A stretch of 21,583 bases of DNA. Source: JAAYQA01 sp964510345 (GTDB lineage: Bacteria > Bacillota > Clostridia > Tissierellales > Peptoniphilaceae). The position numbers and the translations under genes were made by a program. Location: contig CAZEBB010000033.1 of the NCBI GenBank assembly GCA_964510345.1, positions 1 to 21,583 of the forward strand, in the 5' to 3' direction. Within the stretch, counting starts at the first letter, position 1; each line of letters starts with the position of its first letter. The notes beneath the pieces were generated by a model, which did no database searches, was not told where the DNA came from, and saw nothing but the letters and a program-made list of their open reading frames with translations. Below, one piece after another: positions 1 to 7,567 of the stretch.

Positions 1-29
1 AGCTGTCTCGAAAGGGGCAGCTTTTTCTT
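1..29 (+). terminator. Rho-independent terminator of the upstream gene
   Basis: A 9-bp stem (arms 1-9 and 14-22, with G-U pairs) closed by a GAAA tetraloop is followed by a T-rich run (TTTTTCTTT). The gene it ends lies outside the window. dnaK is the usual neighbour upstream of dnaJ, but that is inferred from gene order only. Confidence 0.75.
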
Positions 30-31
30 TG

Positions 32-60
32 TTTACGAAAAGTATCTCCTTTGATACAAT
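32..60 (+). promoter_or_regulatory. Sigma-A-type promoter for dnaJ
   Basis: TTTACG (32-37) and TACAAT (55-60) are separated by 17 bp and lie between the upstream terminator and the dnaJ ribosome binding site. This suggests dnaJ can be transcribed separately from the upstream chaperone genes. No CIRCE operator is visible near it. Confidence 0.6.
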
Positions 61-90
61 AGATGGAGTTTTGTAAAGGCGGTGCAGAGG

Positions 91-1212
91 TTGCAGAATC
101 TGTATGAAATACTGGGCGTAAGTGAAAACGCCTCTCAACAAGAGATAAAGAACGCGTATCGTTCACTCGCAAAAAAATATCATCCCGACTTAAACGGGGG
201 CGATGAAGAGGCGCAAGAAAAGCTAAAAGAGATCAACACGGCTTACGAAGTGCTGGGCAATGAAGAGAAGCGCGCACAGTACGACCGCTATGGCGATCAG
301 ATCTTCCAAAACGGCGCAGGCGGTGGAGCCGGCTATGGCAATATGGGCGATATCTTTGGTGACATTTTCTCCGACTTGTTCGGTGCAGGTGGCTTCTCCG
401 GACGGACGAGCGCTCGTCGCAACGGTCCGATGGTGGGCGGCGACATTCGTGTCGATGTGACACTACCGTTTAAGGACGCTGTGTTTGGCACAGAGAAAGA
501 GATCAGCTTCTCACGCACGGTACACTGCGGAACCTGCGACGGCAAGGGAACGGAGGATATCAGCGGTAAAAAAACGTGCCCCACCTGCCACGGATCCGGT
601 CAAGTGCAATATACGCAAGATTCTATGTTCGGGCGATTTATGCGTCAAGAGACGTGTCCAACCTGTAAGGGAACCGGGGAAATTATTGATAACCCTTGCG
701 AAACTTGCCACGGCGAAGGCATGGAAGTCAAGAAAAAGAAATTACGCGTCAAAGTGCCGAAAGGCGTCGACAACGGCGATGTATTGCCACTTCGTGGCGA
801 AGGCCACGAAGGGAAAAACGGCGGACCGGCCGGGGACTTATATATCGTATTTCACGTGCAACCGCATGAATTGTTCCAACGCGACGGGCTGAACATCCAC
901 TTCGAGATGCCGATCAGCTTTGCACAGGCGGCCTTAGGCGGCGACCTTGAGATCCCTACCCTCATCGGTACGGAGACCTTCGAGTTAAAAGAAGGCACAC
1001 AAACCGGAGAGCGATTCCGCTTGCGCGGCAAGGGGATCGAAAACGCGCGAGGACAGTCGGGAGACCTGTATTTCACCGTACAGATCGAAACGCCGACGCA
1101 CTTAAGCGACGAGCAAAAGGAACTGTTGAAACGCTTCGCCGAGAGCGGCGGAGAAGAAGTGCACGAGCGCAAAAAAGGATTCTTTGATAAAGTAAAAGAT
1201 TTATTTGATTAA
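91..1212 (+). CDS. dnaJ: Chaperone DnaJ (Hsp40)
   Basis: Cytosolic co-chaperone that stimulates the DnaK ATPase and delivers unfolded substrates. The 373-residue protein has the complete type I layout: a J domain (about 1-67) with HPD at 31-33, a Gly/Phe-rich linker (about 73-105), four CxxCxGxG zinc-binding repeats (146-210), and the C-terminal substrate-binding domain. Length is normal for the family. A TTG start at 91 is preferred: AAAGGCGGTG (75-84) is a near-consensus Shine-Dalgarno 6 bases upstream, whereas the in-frame GTG at 82 lies inside that sequence. The gene has its own promoter and terminator. In many Firmicutes prmA follows directly; here it is about 9.5 kb away. Function is certain, the start is probable. 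Confidence 0.97.
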   Translation: MQNLYEILGVSENASQQEIKNAYRSLAKKYHPDLNGGDEEAQEKLKEINTAYEVLGNEEKRAQYDRYGDQIFQNGAGGGAGYGNMGDIFGDIFSDLFGAGGFSGRTSARRNGPMVGGDIRVDVTLPFKDAVFGTEKEISFSRTVHCGTCDGKGTEDISGKKTCPTCHGSGQVQYTQDSMFGRFMRQETCPTCKGTGEIIDNPCETCHGEGMEVKKKKLRVKVPKGVDNGDVLPLRGEGHEGKNGGPAGDLYIVFHVQPHELFQRDGLNIHFEMPISFAQAALGGDLEIPTLIGTETFELKEGTQTGERFRLRGKGIENARGQSGDLYFTVQIETPTHLSDEQKELLKRFAESGGEEVHERKKGFFDKVKDLFD

Positions 1213-1225
1213 GACGGTCAGCAAT

Positions 1226-1270
1226 AAAGCACGAGTGGCTCAACAAACGATGCCTCTCGTGCTTTTTATT
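1226..1270 (+). terminator. Rho-independent terminator after dnaJ
   Basis: The arms AAAGCACGAG (1226-1235) and CTCGTGCTTT (1256-1265) pair perfectly, with additional GGC/GCC pairing inside, and run into TTTTTATTGTTTT. It separates dnaJ from the following accessory operon. Confidence 0.85.
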
Positions 1271-1308
1271 GTTTTGGATGGCAAAGAAAATGTGGCATTA
1301 GAAAACCT

Positions 1309-1314
1309 TATAAT
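1309..1314 (+). promoter_or_regulatory. Candidate -10 element for the double-cubane operon
   Basis: A consensus TATAAT lies 68 bases upstream of the activator gene, but no convincing -35 hexamer is seen at the right distance. A second weaker possibility is TTAGCA (1332-1337) with TATACT (1356-1361), spacing 18, which would place the transcript start right at the Shine-Dalgarno sequence. Confidence 0.35.
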
Positions 1315-1381
1315 GTCATGAAATATCTCAATTAGCAACGCTTACTCTTCTCCGATATACTGGATCAGAGGAGGGATGTGG

Positions 1382-2149
1382 ATGGTACATATCGGACTCG
1401 ATATCGGGTCGACGGCAGCGAAGGCTGCGGTCATGGATGAGGACAAGACGCAGATCCTGTGGACGAAGACAGTACCCACAGGCTGGGACAGCAAGGCGAC
1501 GGCGGCTGCCGTGCGCGAGGAGATCCAACGAGACGGATACGACGTAGACACCGCTTCGTGGACGGCGACGGGCTATGGTCGCGTATCCGTCGAATTTGCC
1601 AATAAAGTGGTCACGGAGATTACTTGCCATGCCAAGGGCTCCGGGTTTTTATGTGGGCAAGACCTTACGGTGATCGACATCGGCGGACAAGACACGAAAA
1701 TCATCACCATACAGAATGGCCAGGTCATGGACTTTATGATGAACGATAAGTGCTCGGCGGGAACGGGTCGCTTTTTAGAGATCATGGCGGCGACTTTGGG
1801 TTGCAGTTTACCGGAGATGTTTACGCTGGCCGAACAGGGAAAAGAAGTAAAGATCAGCTCAATGTGCACGGTGTTTGCCGAGTCGGAAGTGATTTCGCTG
1901 ATCGGAAAGGGAACCGCAAAGACGGATATTGCCCGCGGCGTGATCGGTTCGATCGTGAACAAGGTGTATACACAGACGATGAAGCATCGCGTGCCGGGGA
2001 CCAAATACTTTTTGTCCGGGGGATTCTCCGTCAGCCCTTATATGGTGAAGGCTCTTTCGGAGAAACTCGAAGCTCCCGTGGAAACGCACGAATACGCGCG
2101 CTATGCGGGTGCGATCGGAGCCGCACTGCTCGGCAAAAAGCCGGCATGA
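1382..2149 (+). CDS. ATP-dependent activator of a 2-hydroxyacyl-CoA dehydratase / double-cubane reductase (HgdC/BcrA-D ATPase family)
   Basis: ATPase of the ASKHA fold that uses ATP hydrolysis to push a low-potential electron from its own [4Fe-4S] cluster onto a partner iron-sulfur enzyme (known for HgdC, HadI and the DCCP reductase). In this 255-residue protein the phosphate-1 loop is DIGSTAAK (7-14), the second phosphate motif is DIGGQDTK (99-106), and the cluster ligands expected at the homodimer interface are Cys124 (KCSAGTGRF) and Cys162 (SMCTVFAESE). A GG adenosine motif is at 213-214. The ATG at 1382 is preferred over the ATG at 1376, because AGAGGAGGG ends at 1375 and leaves no spacing for the first one. 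It overlaps the next gene by ATGA, so the two are translationally coupled. Its downstream target is most likely the double-cubane protein two genes on. Confidence 0.92.
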   Translation: MVHIGLDIGSTAAKAAVMDEDKTQILWTKTVPTGWDSKATAAAVREEIQRDGYDVDTASWTATGYGRVSVEFANKVVTEITCHAKGSGFLCGQDLTVIDIGGQDTKIITIQNGQVMDFMMNDKCSAGTGRFLEIMAATLGCSLPEMFTLAEQGKEVKISSMCTVFAESEVISLIGKGTAKTDIARGVIGSIVNKVYTQTMKHRVPGTKYFLSGGFSVSPYMVKALSEKLEAPVETHEYARYAGAIGAALLGKKPA

Positions 2150-3039
2150 GTTTAGTTCCCCTATTGGAGGAGCTGCAGGACGCGAGGCGAAACGCCTACG
2201 TGTCTGCGCTGATCGCCGGGGAGACGGGGCGAACGGTCGTCGGGCATCTAGGCTGGATCCCCACGGCAGAGCTCTGGGCGGTCGGCGCATGGCCGATCCC
2301 CATCGTCAGTCAGGATGATACGACGCTCTCTTACACGAAAGAGGTGAGCGAACCGATATGCCCGCCTCTTCGCGCGACGATCGGATACGCGATGAAGGAT
2401 AAATGCCCACTCATTCATGCCTCACAAACGGTGGTCATCAATACCCTATGTCCGCAGCGGGAAACGGTTGTGCCGCATTTGTCGGGAAAAGAGATCCTAC
2501 GCTTTCATCCGTCGCAAGAGAGCGAATTCATTCGAGAGGTGTATCTTCGATTTGGAGAGCCTGAGGCTGAGAATTTGTCTCGTATCAGAGAGACGCTCAA
2601 TGCGATCGATCACAATTTGGAGGTGCTCGCCCGGCATGTCGCTACCGGTCAAATTACCTTTCGCGAATGGGCGATCCTACAAGACGGTATCCGCTTCCTT
2701 CCCGAATTGTACGAGCAGATGACCGCTCTGGAAAAAGCAATACATATTGCAACACAAAGGCCGGCACGAGACACAAAACGAATCGCACTTACGTATGCGA
2801 CTGTTGACGGAGTGGATGCAGAGGCATTGCAGAAATTTGACGAATACAGGATCGAATTACACCGACTCGATTGCGAGAAGAGCGCGGATGTCGCGCGTAT
2901 TTGCGGACTCCCTTTTTTGATGGAAAACTGTCGACATATCGACAAACAGGAACCGTTCACACTGCATATGAGCCAGCCGGATCACGCATGGCTCACGAGC
3001 ATCGAAACAAGATTACAATCTCAGGAGGAGATACAATGA
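2146..3039 (+). CDS. 2-hydroxyacyl-CoA dehydratase D-component-like protein, short and cysteine-poor
   Basis: 297 residues, shorter than the roughly 370-430 usual for this family. The N-terminal half follows the family pattern: a segment GHLGWIPTAELWAVGAWPI (33-51), then Cys72 (ICPPLRATIG) and Cys102 (NTLCPQRE), which align by eye with Cys114 and Cys144 of the neighbouring double-cubane protein. The first expected cysteine (GTFCIHVPDE in the neighbour) is replaced by GHLGWIPTAE. The C-terminal half is short and lacks recognisable EEMC and LKFC segments; only scattered cysteines remain (243, 253, 262). It probably cannot hold a complete double cluster itself and may be a partner or scaffold subunit of the reductase. 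It overlaps the activator gene by ATGA at its start and the reductase gene by ATGA at its end. Family assignment is fairly sure; the role is unknown. Confidence 0.75.
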   Translation: MSLVPLLEELQDARRNAYVSALIAGETGRTVVGHLGWIPTAELWAVGAWPIPIVSQDDTTLSYTKEVSEPICPPLRATIGYAMKDKCPLIHASQTVVINTLCPQRETVVPHLSGKEILRFHPSQESEFIREVYLRFGEPEAENLSRIRETLNAIDHNLEVLARHVATGQITFREWAILQDGIRFLPELYEQMTALEKAIHIATQRPARDTKRIALTYATVDGVDAEALQKFDEYRIELHRLDCEKSADVARICGLPFLMENCRHIDKQEPFTLHMSQPDHAWLTSIETRLQSQEEIQ

Positions 3040-4310
3040 CCGACAATCATCAAATGTGGAAAGATTTAAACATGGACGTAGAAACGCATGACTTGCTTTG
3101 CGAAGCTTTACCGGTCGCTTTTGGCGACGTGTACATGAGTCAAGAAAACCGCCCACAAGGGATGGACTTCTTTAATATGGTCGTCGCTGACATTCACGGC
3201 ATTCGCCCGTCGGAACTGATCGAGCATCAAAAAAACGGCGGGAAAGTCGTCGGAACTTTTTGTATCCACGTGCCGGATGAGATTCCCGTGTCAGCCGGAG
3301 CGATCGCCACCGGTCTTTGCAGTGGCTCGCAGTTTTGGGTGCCGGGGGGAGAAAAATACGTGCCTACCGCAACCTGCCCGCTGATCAAAGCGTCGTTGGG
3401 TGCCCGATTTGACCGCACCTGCCCGTTCTTCCGCATCGCCGACCTCTTCATCGGAGAGACCACTTGCGACGGCAAGAAGAAGGCGTGGGAAATCCTCTCG
3501 GAAGATGCGCCGATGCACATTATGGACTTGCCGCAAATGAAGCGAGACAAAGACCTCGCGCACTGGAGAGACGAGATCATGGGATACAAAAAAGTGATCG
3601 AAGATCTCACCGGAAACGAAGTGACCGAAGAAAATTTACACGACGCGATCGTCCTGATCAACAACAAGAGAAGAGCGTTGGCGAGACTCAATGAGTTCAG
3701 AAAAGAAGACAAGCTGCCCATCAGCGGTAAAGACGTGCTCCTTGTTCAACAAATCGCTTTCTACGATGACCCCGCGCGCTTCGCGACGATGACCAACCAA
3801 CTCTGTGACGAACTCGAAGAAAGAGTGAAAGAGGGCGTTTCCGTCTTCCCCGAAGGTACCAAGCGCATCCTGCTCAGCGGCACCCCGCTGTCCATCCCGA
3901 ACTGGAAACTGCACCACATCGTAGAGACCAGCGGTGCTGCAGTCGTCGGCGAAGAGATGTGCACCGGCTCGCGCTACTATGAAGGCCTCGTCGACGAGAC
4001 GCCGACCGATATGGACGGCATGATCGATGCACTGAACGCACGTTACATGAACATTCACTGTGCATGCTTTACACCGAATACCGAACGCATCGACGATATC
4101 ATTCGACTCGCGAAAGATCTTCGCGTGGACGGCGTCATCGACGTCAACCTCAAGTTCTGTAATATCTACGACATCGAAGGCTATACCGTCGAGCGTGCGC
4201 TCAAAGAAGCGGGAATCCCCGTTCTGGGCATCGAAACTGACTACACCGACGAAGACGCCGAGCAACTCCGCACGCGTATCGGCGCATTCATCGAGATGAT
4301 CGGCGAATAA
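3036..4310 (+). CDS. Double-cubane-cluster-containing anaerobic reductase (DCCP family)
   Basis: Cytosolic iron-sulfur protein of the 2-hydroxyacyl-CoA dehydratase superfamily. Characterised relatives carry an [Fe8S9] double-cubane cluster and, powered by an HgdC-like ATPase, reduce small molecules such as acetylene; the natural substrate is not established. This 424-residue protein has two homologous halves. Candidate ligands are Cys76 (GTFCIHVPDE), Cys114 (TATCPLIKA) and Cys144 (ETTCDGKKKAWE) in the first half, and Cys309 (EEMCTG), Cys342 or Cys344 (IHCACFTPN) and Cys375 (LKFCNIYD) in the second. Length is full for the family. The start has TCAGGAGGAG 6-7 bases upstream and overlaps the preceding stop. 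The adjacent activator and DUF3343 gene fit this family's usual surroundings. Substrate cannot be read from the sequence. Confidence 0.88.
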   Translation: MTDNHQMWKDLNMDVETHDLLCEALPVAFGDVYMSQENRPQGMDFFNMVVADIHGIRPSELIEHQKNGGKVVGTFCIHVPDEIPVSAGAIATGLCSGSQFWVPGGEKYVPTATCPLIKASLGARFDRTCPFFRIADLFIGETTCDGKKKAWEILSEDAPMHIMDLPQMKRDKDLAHWRDEIMGYKKVIEDLTGNEVTEENLHDAIVLINNKRRALARLNEFRKEDKLPISGKDVLLVQQIAFYDDPARFATMTNQLCDELEERVKEGVSVFPEGTKRILLSGTPLSIPNWKLHHIVETSGAAVVGEEMCTGSRYYEGLVDETPTDMDGMIDALNARYMNIHCACFTPNTERIDDIIRLAKDLRVDGVIDVNLKFCNIYDIEGYTVERALKEAGIPVLGIETDYTDEDAEQLRTRIGAFIEMIGE

Positions 4311-4567
4311 TGGAAAAGACCTGGCTTCTCTTTCACGACGTAAAGAGCGCCATGAAACTGTATCAGATTTTGCTGGAGAAAGCGATGAAGATCTCCATCG
4401 CACCGACGCCCAGGGAAGCCAGCAAGTGCTGCGGCGTCTGCATACTGCTGGACGACCCCGAGGACACGGAACCGGCGGTGGAGATAGCGGAGCGCGAAGA
4501 CATTGAGCTTCGCGGCATCCACCGAATGGAAGTCGACTTTAATCCAAACCGAGACAAATACTGCTGA
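4310..4567 (+). CDS. DUF3343 protein (putative Se/S carrier-like)
   Basis: Small 85-residue protein beginning MEKTWLLFHD, with four cysteines: an internal KCCGVC motif (Cys40, 41, 44) and a C-terminal Cys85. This matches the DUF3343 family, described as putative selenium/sulfur carrier-like from sequence; no biochemical role is established. Its ATG shares one base with the stop of the double-cubane gene (TAATG), and no strong Shine-Dalgarno is seen, so translation is probably coupled. It is the last gene of the operon and is followed directly by a terminator. A role in cysteine persulfide delivery or cluster maturation for the reductase is inference from position and cysteines. Confidence 0.8.
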   Translation: MEKTWLLFHDVKSAMKLYQILLEKAMKISIAPTPREASKCCGVCILLDDPEDTEPAVEIAEREDIELRGIHRMEVDFNPNRDKYC

Positions 4568-4570
4568 GAA

Positions 4571-4600
4571 GGCGCGGGAAACCGCGTCTTTTTTGTGTCT
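4571..4600 (+). terminator. Rho-independent terminator of the double-cubane operon
   Basis: A 7-bp GC-rich stem (4571-4577 with 4582-4588) closed by GAAA is followed by six T residues and GTGTCTT. The core GCGCGGGAAACCGCG recurs at 9274-9288. Confidence 0.85.
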
Positions 4601-4736
4601 TGGCGCGTAAGAATTTCTTCAGTCTTTTGTCAGAGTCTCGTAAGTTTTAGATCGCTATTTTGAGGGGTTTTCGTGGTATCTTTACGTTAGGTAATCGATT
4701 GCTTTATCTTGGATGGTTTCGTAAAAGGAGGTACAC

Positions 4737-6731
4737 ATGAGAAGACTCATCGGGTTGGAATTCAAACAAATAGTGAGGGAGAGATTTAATCTCATCTTTT
4801 TGGTCGTCATGCTCGGCTATATCGCCCTCGTATTTGCATCAAATCATGGACTCAATTTCTTCGACTACGCGGGTTGGGCTTATGCACAGCAATTGCTCCT
4901 CTGGTGGATGGCACTTGTCGGCTATAAGAAAAGTGCCGAGAGAGTCAACCGCAATTATCGGGAGTGGATGAACGGGATCGACAAAAACGGACGCGTACTC
5001 ATCGCGCAATTGGCGAGTTTGGTCGTGATGTCTGTGATCATCTGCATCGTCATGATGGGGGCGTACCTGATCTTTGGGATCGTCTCTAAGATCTCTGTCA
5101 GCTACATCATCGATTCGCAGAAGGCGATCCTGCTCAATTATTTCTTTGACACGCTGATCGCCGCATCGATGGGGATATTGATCGGCAGGATATTTCCCCA
5201 GAACTGGGGTTATGCGATCACATTATTTGTCGTATTCCTGATGGGGCAAATGGGGTTTTCCTGGATCGCGGAGATTGGAAACAAAGTGCCGGACGTGTTA
5301 CAGAGATTGGTTTTTGCACCGCTGGAGATCGGATCGAGGACACCTCATCGCATGATGGATACGCTCTACGGTTTCAGCAATGAGGGGACTCTATGGGTTC
5401 GCAGGATGTACTTACTCTGTCTCGTATGGATCGTGATCTCGTTGATGAATCAAGGGAAAAGAAGCGCTGTGAAGCGAACGAAGACCACGGTTGCACTCGC
5501 TGGGGTTGTGCTCTTATGTGGCGGATTTTTACTCATCAACCGTGACTACATCTATGATGAGCCGATGAACGGTCCAAGGGCGTACGGCGACGATCTGATG
5601 GTGTACCACGAGAAGTTTGATGAGACCCCGAATCGATTGACCCCATTGTTTACGTGGACCTCCTTGGCATTGCAAGTCAACACGGAAGGCAAACTGGAGG
5701 TGACCGGAGAAGGGCAAGCGAACCTTTTGGATACGACAAAGGAGTTGCAAATGAATTTGTATCACGGTTTTGTCGTCGATCAGGTTGCGGTGGACAATCA
5801 TACTGCGGATTTTCAGCAAGATGGGGATCTCCTCACGGTGACATTACCGGAAGTAAAAACTGAGGGAGAGACAGTACAGGTGAGTTTTCACTATGGTGGA
5901 CGCAGTATGACGCCTTTCTTCGTCGGCAAGAAAGCTGTCCGTCTGCCTTCGTATTTTACGTGGATTCCTCAACCGGCGATGACGCAAAATGTGATGAGTC
6001 CAATCAGCATCTCGACCTATTCACTTCATGGCGATACGCCGATCCCTGTGAGCCTGGAGTACGAGGGGAAAGAACCTTGCTACATTAGTTCGGACGATGC
6101 GGCCTATACGAGCACCGGAAGTGCGGCGATCATTGCCGGACACTGTCAGAAGACGTCGATCGACGGCGTCACCTATGTATTCAGCAATGACACGAAAACG
6201 GAGTACATGAAAGAAGCCTCAGAACGAATCATCAATAGAATTGAAGAGGTATCCAAGGTGTTGGAGATAGAAACCTTGCCCGTCACGACAGTAATCATGA
6301 CCCCGCAATACGATGATCAAATTGGAAACGTGAGCTCGGGAGTACGCAAGGATGGCAATTTGTTATATATCAGTAGCGGATATATCGCACCACAGAGCCG
6401 AGAAGATCTGACAGGAGCGTCGCAAAAGGTCATTGAATACGCTGAAAATGAGCGAAAGTTTGTCGACTATATCCACGGAGTGGCTCCTCTCCTCTTGGAA
6501 CATCCCCACTTTATGATGCAGGAGAATACTCTGCAGACGACGTTTTTTGACGCATTGCTGCATTACCTGTCCGGATACGAGCCGAGGCGGGCAGACCATC
6601 CGGAGATACTCGAGTTTGTAATGAATCATTCGGATGCAGGAGAATTCTTACGCGAATGGTTCCATCAGATGGACCAACCCGAAGCGTTTACCAAAGAGGA
6701 TGTACAAGCGCTCATGCAGGAGTACCGATAG
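4737..6731 (+). CDS. ABC-2-type membrane protein with M1-peptidase-like ectodomain lacking the zinc motif
   Basis: 664-residue protein in two parts. Residues 1-268 hold about seven hydrophobic segments (near 17-36, 47-63, 89-114, 132-152, 158-178, 223-237, 252-267), resembling an ABC-2 permease. Residues about 270-664 are a soluble domain, presumably outside the membrane. Its first part looks like the beta-rich N-terminal domain of M1 aminopeptidases (LQMNLYHGFVVDQVAVDN, then VTLPEVKTEGETVQVSFHYGG), followed by FTWIPQP and a helical part. Proteins fusing an ABC permease to an M1 peptidase are known, but here no HExxH is present; the nearest segment is LLLEHPHFMMQEN (586-597), so proteolysis is unlikely. 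An AAAGGAGG sequence precedes the ATG. The next gene is its ATPase. The permease call is fair; the M1-like call is based on pattern recognition. Confidence 0.7.
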   Translation: MRRLIGLEFKQIVRERFNLIFLVVMLGYIALVFASNHGLNFFDYAGWAYAQQLLLWWMALVGYKKSAERVNRNYREWMNGIDKNGRVLIAQLASLVVMSVIICIVMMGAYLIFGIVSKISVSYIIDSQKAILLNYFFDTLIAASMGILIGRIFPQNWGYAITLFVVFLMGQMGFSWIAEIGNKVPDVLQRLVFAPLEIGSRTPHRMMDTLYGFSNEGTLWVRRMYLLCLVWIVISLMNQGKRSAVKRTKTTVALAGVVLLCGGFLLINRDYIYDEPMNGPRAYGDDLMVYHEKFDETPNRLTPLFTWTSLALQVNTEGKLEVTGEGQANLLDTTKELQMNLYHGFVVDQVAVDNHTADFQQDGDLLTVTLPEVKTEGETVQVSFHYGGRSMTPFFVGKKAVRLPSYFTWIPQPAMTQNVMSPISISTYSLHGDTPIPVSLEYEGKEPCYISSDDAAYTSTGSAAIIAGHCQKTSIDGVTYVFSNDTKTEYMKEASERIINRIEEVSKVLEIETLPVTTVIMTPQYDDQIGNVSSGVRKDGNLLYISSGYIAPQSREDLTGASQKVIEYAENERKFVDYIHGVAPLLLEHPHFMMQENTLQTTFFDALLHYLSGYEPRRADHPEILEFVMNHSDAGEFLREWFHQMDQPEAFTKEDVQALMQEYR

Positions 6732-6739
6732 GAGGCATT

Positions 6740-7567
6740 ATGAAGACCATAGAAATGATCGGGATCAAAAAGAAATACGGACAAAAAGAAGTGCTATCGG
6801 GTGTTGATTTGACCTTGGTTCCGGGTGTCACCGGTCTCTTAGGGCCTAACGGCGCCGGTAAGACGACCTTGATTCGATGCCTGTTGGATCTGATTCCCTA
6901 TGAGGGGAAGATTCAATGGGAGGGCGGTGTGCCGTCCATCGGGTATTTGCCGCAAGATTTCCGCATATTTCAGCGGTTGACCGTACGTGAGGCGCTTTTG
7001 TATGTAGCGGAATTGAAAAATGAAAAACCGGATACCGTAGAGACGGCGATGGAGATTACCGAGCTGCAAAAAGAAGCGAACAAGAAGGTGAGAGAATTGT
7101 CCGGCGGCATGCTGCGCAGATTAGGCATCGCACAGGCGTTATTAGGTGACCCCGCCATGCTGGTTTTGGACGAACCCACCGTCGGACTGGATCCCATGCA
7201 GCGCGTGAAGACCCGCAATTTGATTGCGAGAATCGCGAAGGACCGAATCGTGCTTTTGTCCACTCACATCGTCGAAGATATCGAGCAGATCGCCACCCAT
7301 GTGGTCATTCTGAATGAAGGAAAAGTCGAGGTGCAGGGCGACGTACGCCCTATGATTCAGGCATTGGAAGGGAAGATCGGGGTCATCGAACTCAGTGAGA
7401 TCGAATCGGATCGTACGGAGGACTCTCTAAAAATTCTGCAAGTACAGAGCGATGGGGTCCGACAAACGGCGACCGTTTATGCCGATCGGCTTCCGAAGAA
7501 GGCAAGGAGAACGGTGCCAACTTTGGAAGATGTATATTTGCGCTATGTGGATCCCCATGACTCGTGA
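6740..7567 (+). CDS. ABC transporter ATP-binding protein
   Basis: 275-residue cytosolic ATPase that would power the membrane proteins encoded on either side. Visible motifs are Walker A GPNGAGKTT (35-43), Q-loop YLPQDF (69-74), signature LSGGM (120-124), Walker B MLVLDEPTVGLDP (140-152) and the H-loop STHIVED (174-180). The YLPQDF form is common in ATPases paired with permease/M1-peptidase fusions, which supports the reading of the upstream gene. The ATG at 6740 follows AGGAGG by 4 bases, 8 bases after the previous stop; an in-frame extension upstream lies within the preceding gene and is not used. The last 60 or so residues are a family-variable extension. Confidence 0.93.
   Translation: MKTIEMIGIKKKYGQKEVLSGVDLTLVPGVTGLLGPNGAGKTTLIRCLLDLIPYEGKIQWEGGVPSIGYLPQDFRIFQRLTVREALLYVAELKNEKPDTVETAMEITELQKEANKKVRELSGGMLRRLGIAQALLGDPAMLVLDEPTVGLDPMQRVKTRNLIARIAKDRIVLLSTHIVEDIEQIATHVVILNEGKVEVQGDVRPMIQALEGKIGVIELSEIESDRTEDSLKILQVQSDGVRQTATVYADRLPKKARRTVPTLEDVYLRYVDPHDS

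Noticed and set aside
82..90. GTG start for dnaJ
   Set aside because: The GTG is part of the Shine-Dalgarno sequence; the TTG at 91 has correct spacing and gives the normal DnaJ N-terminus.
1750..2145. Long upstream extension of the dehydratase-like gene into the activator gene
   Set aside because: The extension overlaps the activator in another frame; similarity to the family begins only after the ATG at 2146, which overlaps the activator stop in the usual coupled manner.
3636..4403. A 255-codon open frame on the minus strand opposite the double-cubane gene
   Set aside because: It lies fully antisense to a well-supported gene, has no ribosome binding site or recognisable domain, and is explained by the codon bias of the real gene.
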